Shown one piece after another: positions 7,613 through 15,183 of a DNA stretch of 26,806 bases (positions are counted from its first letter, which is position 1; each line of letters opens with the position of its first letter). Where the stretch lies: positions 1 to 26,806 of the forward strand of contig JBBQPM010000091.1 of assembly GCA_038217425.1 (NCBI GenBank), in the 5' to 3' direction. A program made the translations under genes and the position numbers. Below the pieces are notes generated by a model. It was not told the DNA's origin. It searched no databases and worked only from the letters and a program-made list of their open reading frames with translations. The DNA comes from JAIEPT01 sp038217425. Its GTDB lineage: Bacteria > Planctomycetota > Planctomycetia > Gemmatales > Gemmataceae.

Positions 7613-9574
7613 CTACTTCGCCTTGGCGCTACGGAACTTGGCCGCGGCTGGGCCGTTGGCGCCGCCTTGCACATCCCGGGCGCTGTCGCCGAACTCGGCT
7701 CGAATCTTCCACCAGGTGTTCTCGGGGTACCACCAGTGGTCGCCGCGGAACGGCAAGCGAATGTCGGCCAGCGGCATCTCCTCCCCGTAGCCGTGGTGCG
7801 TCCAGCGCGTGTCCGGTCCGCTGAGGTTGGCGACGGAGACCGCCTGGCTCCGTGGGTGGTCTGCATCGAAATAGAGGGCGTCGGATTCCAGGACTCGGCC
7901 TCCGGAAATGCGGCAGCGCAACTGGTACCGGCCGCTCTCGCGGACGGGCCAGTCGGCCTGCAGGTGCACGACATCCTTCTGCTCTCGGCACCAGAGCCAG
8001 CCCGGCCCGTACTCGCCTTCAATGCCGGTCAACGGCACTTTCCCCTCGGTCCGTCGGCTTTCGTCCTCGGGGCGGAATGTCTTGACCGTTTTCCCGTCGC
8101 AAAGAAGTTCGACCGCCTGGAGACTCTCCCCGGGGGATACAGTCGCCGCCAGGTGGGCGAAATAATCGCGCCGCAGCTCGACGAAGCGGGTGTGGTTGCT
8201 CACTTCCAGGAGCAAAGCCGAGGCGAACGGCCGGGGCGATTTCTTCGCGGGTTCCAGGTACACCGGACTGGTGAGAGCCCAGTGGCCCTTTTCGTCCTCG
8301 GCCCGCAAGACGAACCAGCCGGGTCTGAGGTTTTTGCCGGTCAGCGTGTAGGTGAACGCCGCCTTGGCCTTTTCGTTTCCGATCTTGAAGGAATGAATCA
8401 CCTCCCCATTGCCGATCAGCTTCACGCTGCGCAGCGGGTAGAGGCTGTGAATCTCCGCCCGCGCAACAAGGTCCGCATCGGGTGCGTGCGTGAGGACCGC
8501 TCCCGGTCCTTTGCCGCCAAGAGTGAAAAATGGAAAGACAGGCCCGCCGTTGGTGGCGAACGTCTCGCCGCGGCGGAGAGCGGCGACCAGGGCCGGGTAG
8601 GTGAGCTCGCGGGCAAAGCAGTAGACTCGGCGGTCGCCGGGCGAGGGCGTCTTGAGCCGGCCCAGAGCGGCGTCGGTCGACCCGCTGACCGCGATGCGAT
8701 TGCCCAGATTGAGCAACGCATACCAGAACAGCTCCGCCGCCCCGGAATCGACGTCCAGCGCGTCCGCACAGCGTCCTTGCGCCGCGTTGGACAGCGCTTC
8801 GGGCGAACCCATCCAGTGCAATAGATGAGGCGGCGTTAGCGGGTGAGTGTAAATCACGGCCCCGCCCCGCGCATGGACTTCCTCTACCAGAGCCGCGGTC
8901 GGCAGCGCGCCCGCGGCGATGCGGTCGTAACGCTCCTTCGGAATCGGTCCCGAAATTCCCGGCGTGTTGCGGTGCCCGACAAAGGGGCCGATGCGGATCT
9001 CCGGAGCGTAGCGGAACAGGAACGTAGGCGTATCGAGTCGATCGACTCCATCGTAGGAAAGCGCGGAGCCTGCTTCAGTCACATAACTCAATCCGTTGGC
9101 ACGGGCCTGCAGGGCGGCGTAGGGTAGGCTGGTCTTGATGGCCGCGACGGCGTCGTGCTGGGCATGGACGTGGTTGTCGCCGGCGTACCAGCCGTGGTCT
9201 TCGGGAGCGAACCAGCGATGAAGGGTGGCGGCGACGTGGTACCGTTTGCCGGGCCGAGCTTTCAGTCGGAAGTCGAGCGGCACATAATTGGGTCCGCTCC
9301 ACGCCTGGAGCCGCGCGGGCCCGGCGGGCAGCTTCACGGTGAACGAGCCCTCGGCGAAGAATCGACCGTCGGCGTAGGCGCCGTTGCCGGAACCGTCCGG
9401 GTGGCTGCCGTCGGCGGCCGTCACGACGACGCGGACCGGCAGGGCGATTTTGCCGTGGCGAACCTCCACGAACAGTTCCGCATCTTTCGCGTTCGGCAGA
9501 TCGGTTTCGCGGATCACCTCCGCTGAACTGGTCGAAGACCAACCGAGAACGAGAGCCAAAAGAATCGCGTTCAA
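7613..9574 (-). CDS. Secreted CehA/McbA-type metallohydrolase (PHP fold)
   Basis: I chose the TTG at 9574 as start. It has AGAGGA 7 bases upstream and is followed directly by a signal peptide (NAILLALVLGWSSTSSA, cleavage before EVIRE). The ATG at 9667 adds 31 hydrophilic residues in front of the signal and has no ribosome-binding site. The mature protein has an N-terminal beta-rich region (about 20-120), then GWYAGDNHVHAQHD (metal-binding His135, His137, His140, Asp141), the signature of the CehA/McbA family of PHP-like hydrolases. Later come GGAVIYTHPLTPPH and AVSGSTDAALG. The last 250 residues look like beta-sandwich domains. The family includes carbaryl hydrolase, but most planctomycete members have unknown substrates, so an ester or phosphoester hydrolase acting outside the cytoplasm is as far as I would go. 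The tail GGANGPAAAKFRSAKAK looks natural, though an IS fragment begins within 10 bases of the stop. Confidence 0.72.
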   Translation of the reverse strand: MNAILLALVLGWSSTSSAEVIRETDLPNAKDAELFVEVRHGKIALPVRVVVTAADGSHPDGSGNGAYADGRFFAEGSFTVKLPAGPARLQAWSGPNYVPLDFRLKARPGKRYHVAATLHRWFAPEDHGWYAGDNHVHAQHDAVAAIKTSLPYAALQARANGLSYVTEAGSALSYDGVDRLDTPTFLFRYAPEIRIGPFVGHRNTPGISGPIPKERYDRIAAGALPTAALVEEVHARGGAVIYTHPLTPPHLLHWMGSPEALSNAAQGRCADALDVDSGAAELFWYALLNLGNRIAVSGSTDAALGRLKTPSPGDRRVYCFARELTYPALVAALRRGETFATNGGPVFPFFTLGGKGPGAVLTHAPDADLVARAEIHSLYPLRSVKLIGNGEVIHSFKIGNEKAKAAFTYTLTGKNLRPGWFVLRAEDEKGHWALTSPVYLEPAKKSPRPFASALLLEVSNHTRFVELRRDYFAHLAATVSPGESLQAVELLCDGKTVKTFRPEDESRRTEGKVPLTGIEGEYGPGWLWCREQKDVVHLQADWPVRESGRYQLRCRISGGRVLESDALYFDADHPRSQAVSVANLSGPDTRWTHHGYGEEMPLADIRLPFRGDHWWYPENTWWKIRAEFGDSARDVQGGANGPAAAKFRSAKAK

Positions 9575-9710
9575 ATCGCAGTCCTCTGAAAAATACGACC
9601 AAGAAGGGTTAGACCCAATTGTACGCGGATTTAGCGGTCCCTGGTACAGGAACGTTAAGACCGACATGACCGAGATGCGCAGCAGACCTCACGACGACGC
9701 GCTGACGCAA

Positions 9711-9741
9711 AACGAAAAAAGGCCCCGCATCTCGGGGCCTT
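9711..9741 (-). terminator. Rho-independent terminator, minus strand
   Basis: AAGGCCCCG (9719-9727) pairs perfectly with CGGGGCCTT (9733-9741) around a five-base loop. On the minus strand the hairpin is followed by a T-rich tract (the complement of the A-run at 9711-9720). It lies about 100 bases after the stop of the minus-strand membrane protein (9841) and before the metallohydrolase start. It should therefore end that transcript and separate the two genes. Nothing else is seen between 9575 and 9840. Confidence 0.8.
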
Positions 9742-9840
9742 ACTCATGGTGGTTGAGGCCACATCACCGGCAGTTTGCAAAAATCATTGGGCTTGTGCAA
9801 AGCTCGAAGATCAGCGTTCCCACATTTAGATTGCCAACGT

Positions 9841-10569
9841 TTAGAGCGCCGCTTCCGTAAGTGGCTGACGCAGTCTCTGCTTTCGGCCGAGAACGCAAAT
9901 GCCGGCGGTGATGAGCGACAGGACGCCGCCGATGCTCAAAAGCCAGTAGGCGATTGTTTTGCAGAATTCCAGTTGCGCGTGAACGGCGACGCGCGTTTGG
10001 AAAGTGCGCCTGAGGTTGACGGCGAGATCCCTTTCCACGCTCTCGCGTTCCTGGGCGTCCGGGTAGAGCAGCAAATGCACTCTTTGCGAAGCAGCGAGCA
10101 TACGCAACACTTTCTGATCGACAGCGTCGCCGGACGCCAAAGTTTGGGCCAGATCTGATTTGTCTTCCGTCGTCGGCGGCGCGGTGCGATTTTCATTGGC
10201 GGAGGGACGAGTCCCAAGACGGGCGTTCAGCCTGGTATCGGTAAGGGTCTGCATGACCGCGAGTTTTGACGTCTCGATTTCGCGAGGAATCTGCTCTTGC
10301 GTCGAGAAGTAGAGCACGCCGCCAAAAACCAGGTGAGCGACCGCGGCGAATGCCAGGGTCAGGATATATTTGCCGTATTTTAGATAAAGCGCTACGATCA
10401 GGCCTGGCAGCAAACAGCCAGTTGCGACTGCGATGCCGACATTGACGGCGCTGTATGTCGCGCTCGAGGGGCCGTTGTAAGTTCGATCGGCCAGGCCGAA
10501 AAATGCGACGATCCAGAATTCGACGCACAGGGCGGCCAAGACAATTCCGTGGAAAATGTGGTAGTTCAT
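9841..10569 (-). CDS. Four-helix membrane protein of unknown function
   Basis: 242 residues; I do not recognise the family. The ATG has a good ribosome-binding site (GAGGTG, 5 bases upstream). Hydrophobic segments are at about 8-26 (IVLAALCVEFWIVAFFGLA), 43-62 (VNVGIAVATGCLLPGLIVAL) and 69-88 (ILTLAFAAVAHLVFGGVLYF). A hydrophilic, partly helical domain of about 115 residues follows, then a last helix near 208-226 (YWLLSIGGVLSLITAGICVL) and a basic tail. The large loop contains QRVHLLLYPDAQERESVERD and carries no catalytic motif I know. The gene is transcribed divergently from the ECF sigma factor with only 110 bases between the starts. That makes a regulatory partnership, such as a membrane-bound regulator, possible but unproven. 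Confidence 0.75.
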   Translation of the reverse strand: MNYHIFHGIVLAALCVEFWIVAFFGLADRTYNGPSSATYSAVNVGIAVATGCLLPGLIVALYLKYGKYILTLAFAAVAHLVFGGVLYFSTQEQIPREIETSKLAVMQTLTDTRLNARLGTRPSANENRTAPPTTEDKSDLAQTLASGDAVDQKVLRMLAASQRVHLLLYPDAQERESVERDLAVNLRRTFQTRVAVHAQLEFCKTIAYWLLSIGGVLSLITAGICVLGRKQRLRQPLTEAAL

Positions 10570-10597
10570 CGTTCACCTCGTGTATGCTGGTTGACGG

Positions 10598-10630
10598 CTC
10601 TTGCCAAGAGATGCGAATCGGGAGCCCGAT
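10598..10630. promoter_or_regulatory. Two palindromes in the divergent intergenic region
   Basis: Between the divergent starts (10569 and 10680) lie CTCTTG-C-CAAGAG (10598-10610) and ATCGGG-AG-CCCGAT (10617-10630). Their centres are about 20 bases apart, roughly two helical turns, so proteins bound at both would face the same side. The arms differ in sequence, so they would not be two copies of one operator. A TTGACG hexamer occurs at 10591-10596 but has no good -10 partner. A role in controlling the sigma factor or membrane protein gene is inferred from position only. Confidence 0.35.
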
Positions 10631-10679
10631 CCCGTCACCACGGCACGAGACTTTTCGAAGTTGGCGCAGGAGAAAGCGA

Positions 10680-11264
10680 ATGTCCACGACTCCCTCGTTT
10701 CGGCGCCTACTGACGCGCCTCGAGCAAGGCGACTCGCAGCATGCGGCTGAGATGATCGTCGAGCGCTACGCGGCGCGTTTGGCAACCTTATCCGCTCGCA
10801 AGATGAGTCAGAAGTTGCAGCAACGGGTCGGTCCGGAGGACGTGGTCCAGTCGGTCTTCGCGACGTTTTTTCGCCGCATCGACGATGGCCGACTGGAGAT
10901 TCGGGATTGGGAATCGCTGTGGGGGCTCCTGGCGCGGATCGCCGTCTGGCGTATCTGCCGCTACGCCGGGCATCACGGCGCCGCCCAGCGCAGTTCCGCA
11001 AAGGAGATTCCACTTGAAGGAGACGTACGCGCCCTGAACCGCGAACCGACGGCGGAAGAAGTCCTCGTGGCCCAAGAACTCCACGAACAGTTCCTGCTGG
11101 GGCTCGCCGAAAAGTATCGGCCTATCGCCGTGCAGATTCTGGAAGGGCAGACGCACGAATCGATCGCTCAATCGCTGGGCACGTCCATTAGCACGGTCGA
11201 ACGCGTTCACCGCCGAGCACGGGAGTGTTTGACCGGAATCTTGGCGCAGGAAGAAACGGTGTAA
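10680..11264 (+). CDS. ECF-like RNA polymerase sigma factor (planctomycete type)
   Basis: 194 residues from the ATG at 10680, which has AGGAGA six bases upstream; the longer in-frame extension from 10455 lacks a site and runs into the divergent gene. Sigma region 2 spans about 20-95 and includes KMSQKLQQRVGPEDVVQSVF and ATFFRR. Region 4 (about 130-185) holds YRPIAVQILEGQTHESIAQS followed by an HTH, STVERVHRRARECL, for the -35 element. There is no region 1.1 or 3, as expected for the ECF group. The PEDVVQSVF and EYxxIAxxxxEGxT-type patterns are typical of planctomycete ECF-like factors. Planctomycete ECF factors are frequently encoded beside Ser/Thr kinases, as here (kinase at 16679). No classical anti-sigma (zinc-finger) gene is adjacent, so control by the kinase or the divergent membrane protein is possible. 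Confidence 0.9.
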   Translation: MSTTPSFRRLLTRLEQGDSQHAAEMIVERYAARLATLSARKMSQKLQQRVGPEDVVQSVFATFFRRIDDGRLEIRDWESLWGLLARIAVWRICRYAGHHGAAQRSSAKEIPLEGDVRALNREPTAEEVLVAQELHEQFLLGLAEKYRPIAVQILEGQTHESIAQSLGTSISTVERVHRRARECLTGILAQEETV

Positions 11265-11400
11265 TCACCCTTTCGACGCCGCTCCAAAAATCTCGAAAAG
11301 CGAAAGCGATTCTTGAAGGGGAATTCTCGTCGCTCCGCATCTCCGGGTGAGAAAACGAACCGGGCGGCCTGGCCGCCGATTTCACACCGAAGGAGAAGTC

Positions 11401-11796
11401 ATGCGTGCGATCCCAGCAGTGTTTACAGTCGGACTGGCTGTCATGTTGTATTGCGGCCGAACTACCTGGCTGTCCGGAGGCGGCGTGCTCATGCCGCAAC
11501 TGTCGGCCAAGGTCGTGAAAGACGACAATGGCACGACAAGCCACTTGGTCCTGAGAAATACCGGCAACGAGACGCTTGTCAAACTATCCGGCAGCACGAC
11601 GCGCTGGAACCTTCACAAGCAAACGAAGCTCTGTGCGGAATTGGCGCGCGACCAGGAACTGCGCATGCCCATCGTCGGCAACGTAGACGGCGATCAAATC
11701 TTCGTCTTTGCCGAGGGCTACTGGTTGCCCGCGTCATTCATCCTGAAGCCGGAAGGCGAAGGACTCTCCGCCATTATCAAGAGTTGGCTCCCTTGA
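11401..11796 (+). CDS. Small exported protein of unknown function
   Basis: 131 residues from the ATG at 11401, chosen for its strong ribosome-binding site (AAGGAGAAG) and the following hydrophobic stretch AIPAVFTVGLAVMLYCG, which looks like a signal peptide or N-terminal anchor. An upstream ATG at 11347 would put a basic 18-residue leader before it. The rest is a compact, probably beta-rich domain containing SHLVLRNTGNETLVKLSGST, GDQIFVFAEGYWLPASFILK and an IIKSWLP ending. No family is recognised. It follows the sigma factor by 136 bases on the same strand and may belong to its regulon or transcript. Confidence 0.68.
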   Translation: MRAIPAVFTVGLAVMLYCGRTTWLSGGGVLMPQLSAKVVKDDNGTTSHLVLRNTGNETLVKLSGSTTRWNLHKQTKLCAELARDQELRMPIVGNVDGDQIFVFAEGYWLPASFILKPEGEGLSAIIKSWLP

Positions 11797-12005
11797 TGCG
11801 CTCGAGGAAGCTTTCTGCGGTTTCGACGCGGATTTGAATGGATGGGCAGACGGCAATCGGTGAAAATTGTCTGACTTCGTCCCCCCGGCCTAAAAAATGA
11901 CGGGCGCGTAGTTTTTTGGCGCATTCCCTATTGAGATTTCAGAAACCTCTGGCTGGACCTCGGCAACGCGATCCGTGCCGAGTGCGGCCCCTTTGGAGTA
12001 TTGCG

Positions 12006-12917
12006 ATGTCGTCGAATTGGCTAGCCCCCCTGATTCTCGCCGTCTTGTGCGGTTGTACCGAACGTGCGACGGAGCCGAATTCCTCTTCCCTTCCGGAAAC
12101 TGACTCTCCACGCACCGAGCGGGCCGATACCGCCCAGACGGAATCGAAGCGGTCGGAAGAAGTCGTGCCGAAGGCAGAGGCAGAGCCGGAGAAGAAAGTA
12201 TCGAAGGAGATCGAGATCGCCAAGCCGCGCATCCCGACGCCGCTTGATCCCGAAATCCAAAAGCTCGCCGCGAGCCTACTGGGCGCCGTCGCCGCCGAGA
12301 GCGACAAGGCGAGCGCTTCCCTGGCCGCTCTGAAGCGAGCCGCCATTCCCTATTTGCTTGAAGTCTATCTCGACGACGAGGACCAACCGCGCGTGTCGGT
12401 CGACAAGGTATTGAACGAGGTCTTGCGGGTCGCTGCGCCCCATTTGATCGATTCCGAAGCAATCGAGGTTCTGCTCGACGCACTGAAACATCCGAACGCA
12501 GCGATGCGTCGCGGCGCCTTTCGGACGCTCGTTGATGAGATCATCGCCCCCAAGATTCCCGAGCAAATTTTCGACGGCCTCCGCGCCGCGGCAAAGGCAG
12601 ATACGGACGCTCGCACGCTTCGCCACGCGAAGAAATTGTTATCTTCGACGGCTGAATCGCTGGTCGAGCGTATGCTCGCCCCCGCCGCGAATCCGGCTGA
12701 CGACGACAAGGACTTTGCGACATTGATCAGCATCGGTTCGGAGGCCATGGCGCCGCTGGATCGCGGTCTGATGGACGCCGATGCTACCTTTCGTCAAGGC
12801 CTCGCGGCAGGGCCCGACCGGCGCGTCCAGAAACGTCTCTTGCGCCTGACAACCTGGAAATTGCGGGCCTCGACCACCGTCGCTACCATTCGCTTCTACT
12901 CGTCGCTGGGCAACTGA
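12006..12917 (+). CDS. Lipoprotein with HEAT-like helical repeats
   Basis: 303 residues from the ATG at 12006, eight or so bases after GGAG. The N-terminus MSSNWLAPLILAVLCGCTE has a lipobox-like LCGC, so it is probably a lipoprotein anchored at Cys17. A 60-residue low-complexity linker rich in Glu, Lys, Ser and Pro follows. From about residue 80, alpha-helical repeats appear: AAIPYLLEVYLDDEDQPRVS, AAPHLIDSEAIEVLLDALKH, AAMRRGAFRTLVDEI, as in HEAT/ARM-like solenoids. The last 45 residues (from FRQGLAAGPDRRVQKR) are basic and break the repeat pattern, so a frameshift near 12800 cannot be excluded; another frame is open from there to past 12960. It is likely a protein-binding envelope component. 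Confidence 0.68.
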   Translation: MSSNWLAPLILAVLCGCTERATEPNSSSLPETDSPRTERADTAQTESKRSEEVVPKAEAEPEKKVSKEIEIAKPRIPTPLDPEIQKLAASLLGAVAAESDKASASLAALKRAAIPYLLEVYLDDEDQPRVSVDKVLNEVLRVAAPHLIDSEAIEVLLDALKHPNAAMRRGAFRTLVDEIIAPKIPEQIFDGLRAAAKADTDARTLRHAKKLLSSTAESLVERMLAPAANPADDDKDFATLISIGSEAMAPLDRGLMDADATFRQGLAAGPDRRVQKRLLRLTTWKLRASTTVATIRFYSSLGN

Positions 12918-13003
12918 CGTCACACACACTCAACGCCCGAAATCAAAACGTTCACCTTCGTAAACGAGATCCCGAATCGGTCCTTCATTCACAGGAGAAT
13001 CGG

Positions 13004-15136
13004 ATGACGCACTTCACAAAGACGGTTCCCTACCTCGCGCTCTGGGCCTTTGTCGCCGGCACGCCCGCGTTCGCACAACCCGCCGCGGAAGCGACCGCCT
13101 TGCACGAACGCGGCCTTATGTGGCACGATCGAATGGAATATGACAAGGCCATCGCCGACTTCGATGAAGCAATTCGGCTCGACCCCAAGAACGCAAAGGC
13201 CTTCAACAGCCGTAGCATCGCCTGGCGGGCCAAGAATGACTACGACCGCTCAATTCAGGACAATAACGAAGCCATCCGGCTCGACCCGAAGTTCGCCAAG
13301 GCTTACGTCAGTCGAGGACTGGCCTGGCACAAGAAAAAGGAGTACAAGAAGGCGATCCAGGACTACGACGAGGCCCTCCGAGTCGATCCAACTTACGCCA
13401 AGGCGTTCAACAATCGAGGAATCGTCTGGCTCGACATGAAGGAGTACGACAAGGCGCTCGTCGATTTCGACAGTGCGATTCGCGTCGACCCGAAACTTCT
13501 CTGGGCTTATCAGAATCGAGGAGGGGTCTGGCTCGACCAGAATCAAGTCGATAAGGCGATCCGCGATTTCGACGAGGCCATCCGAATCGATCCCAAGGCT
13601 GCAAACACGTATGTTTCGCGTGGCTGGGCCTGGTCGCTACGAAAGGAATTCGACAAGGCGTTCGCGGACTATAACGAAGCCATTCGCCTTGACCCGGCGA
13701 ACCTCCAGGCGTTCATGAATCGCGGCTCGCTCTGGTACCAGCAAGGCGAATTCGCCAAGTCGATCCAGGATCTTGACGAAGCGATCCGCCTGAGCCCCAA
13801 GAATGGATACGCCTGGAACAACCGCGGCCTCGCCTGGCTGCGGCGGAAAGAGTATGGGAACGCCGTCAAGGATTTCACCGAGGCCCTGAAGTACGACGCC
13901 CAGTTCATCGACCCGCTTCTCAACCGCGGCGGCGCCTGGTATGAGATGAAGGAATTCGACAAAGCGTTCAAAGACTACGATTCCTACGTAGGCCTCAATC
14001 CCAACGAGAGCAAAGGCTATTCGGGTCGAGGCAATGTGTGGGCCGAGAAAGGCGACCTAGACAAAGCAATCCGCGATTACGATGAGGCGGTGCGCCTCAC
14101 TCCGATGGATCCCAACGCCCATTACAATCGCGGCCTCGGGTGGCTCAAGAAGCGTGATAGCGACAAGGCCGTACGAGATCTCAGCGAAGCGATCCGTCTC
14201 AATCCGCAAGACGCGGCCGCCTTCAACGATCGCGGGGTCGCATGGTATCGAAAGCTCGAGTTCGACAAATCGATCAAGGATTGCACCGAAGCAATCCGCC
14301 TGGACCCGAAGTTTGCCGGCGCGTACTACAATCGCGGCCTCGCCTGGGCCGACACGGGCGCGCATGACAAGGCGATTGAGGATTTCGACGCCGCTATCGG
14401 CATCGATCCGAGGGTTGCCGATTTCTTCTACCATCGAGGTCTGGCATGCCATCGAAAGATTGATCTCGTCCGGGCACTCAAGGATTACGATGAAGCCATC
14501 CGGATGAAGCCGAACTTCCCGCTGGCATTTCGCGATCGGGGCGCCCTTCACGTGCAGAACGGGGATCTCAACAAGGCATTGGCGGATTACGACGAAGCTA
14601 TCCGGCTTGACCCCAAAGACGCGAAAGCGTTCAGCAACCGAGGCAACGCCTGGCTGAACCGCGGGCAAGCAGAGCGAGCGCTCAAGGATTACGACGAAGC
14701 GATTCGTCTGGACGGAAACCTGGGCTCAATTTTCGCCAACCGTGCGACCGCATTCATCAATCTAGGCGAGTTTGACAAGGCGATTCGCGACTGCGATGAG
14801 GCGATTCGGCTCAACCGAAAGGATTCCGACGGGTATCTTCACCGCGCTCTGGCGTGGAAGGGGAGAAAAAACTTCGACAAGGCGCTCGCGGACAACGACG
14901 CGGCCATCCGTCTGAAGCCCAATTTCGCCAAGGCGTTCAATAATCGCGGGACGATCTGGGCGGCCAAGAACGAACCCAACAAGGCCATTGCCGATTTCAC
15001 GGAGGCCATTCGGCTCGATCCCAATGACCCGGTTTTTTACGCGAATCGCGCCCTGGCCCATCGGACCAACGGCAATGTCGAGCAAGCCGAGTCCGACCTG
15101 GCCCGCGTCCGAAAGTTGGCTGGCAAGACGCCTTGA
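13004..15136 (+). CDS. Exported protein of 20 tandem TPR repeats
   Basis: 710 residues; AGGAG precedes the ATG. A signal peptide covers 1-24 (VPYLALWAFVAGTPAFA, cut before QPAAEA). From His34 to the C-terminus the protein is nothing but TPR units of exactly 34 residues, 19 full and one shortened to 31, without insertions. The consensus is close to NRGLAW-x-x-KxEFDKAIxD then YDEAIRLDPKxAxAY, and most units carry an RGxxW signature at the first helix. A superhelix of 20 TPRs makes about 2.5 turns and serves as a binding scaffold; partners are unknown. It sits between the HEAT-like lipoprotein and the leucine-rich-repeat protein, both also exported. Its stop is 47 bases before the next start. 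Confidence 0.9.
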   Translation: MTHFTKTVPYLALWAFVAGTPAFAQPAAEATALHERGLMWHDRMEYDKAIADFDEAIRLDPKNAKAFNSRSIAWRAKNDYDRSIQDNNEAIRLDPKFAKAYVSRGLAWHKKKEYKKAIQDYDEALRVDPTYAKAFNNRGIVWLDMKEYDKALVDFDSAIRVDPKLLWAYQNRGGVWLDQNQVDKAIRDFDEAIRIDPKAANTYVSRGWAWSLRKEFDKAFADYNEAIRLDPANLQAFMNRGSLWYQQGEFAKSIQDLDEAIRLSPKNGYAWNNRGLAWLRRKEYGNAVKDFTEALKYDAQFIDPLLNRGGAWYEMKEFDKAFKDYDSYVGLNPNESKGYSGRGNVWAEKGDLDKAIRDYDEAVRLTPMDPNAHYNRGLGWLKKRDSDKAVRDLSEAIRLNPQDAAAFNDRGVAWYRKLEFDKSIKDCTEAIRLDPKFAGAYYNRGLAWADTGAHDKAIEDFDAAIGIDPRVADFFYHRGLACHRKIDLVRALKDYDEAIRMKPNFPLAFRDRGALHVQNGDLNKALADYDEAIRLDPKDAKAFSNRGNAWLNRGQAERALKDYDEAIRLDGNLGSIFANRATAFINLGEFDKAIRDCDEAIRLNRKDSDGYLHRALAWKGRKNFDKALADNDAAIRLKPNFAKAFNNRGTIWAAKNEPNKAIADFTEAIRLDPNDPVFYANRALAHRTNGNVEQAESDLARVRKLAGKTP
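13103..15133 (+). repeat. 102-base tandem coding repeat (20 TPR units)
   Basis: The DNA repeats with a period of 102 bases, one TPR each. The best conserved stretch encodes DEAIRLDPK and recurs in most units with mainly synonymous changes. Units have diverged enough that the array is not a recent expansion, but pairs such as units 2, 12 and 15 remain close. The spacing is unbroken across the whole gene. Confidence 0.85.
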
Positions 15137-15183
15137 ACGCTGCAGAATTACTCTCTGAACCCCATCCGAAACAAGGAGCCGCA

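Noticed and set aside
7604..8824. 406-codon plus-strand frame
   Set aside because: It is antisense to the metallohydrolase, which has a signal peptide and metal motif; the plus-strand translation shows no domain.
11363..11377. GGCGG-CCTGG-CCGCC hairpin as a terminator of the sigma factor gene
   Set aside because: Only five pairs, no T-run afterwards, and it runs into the leader of the next gene.
13103..15133. Regular 102-base periodicity as a CRISPR or satellite array
   Set aside because: The period equals 34 codons and the variation is mostly synonymous or conservative within TPR units, so it is a coding repeat.
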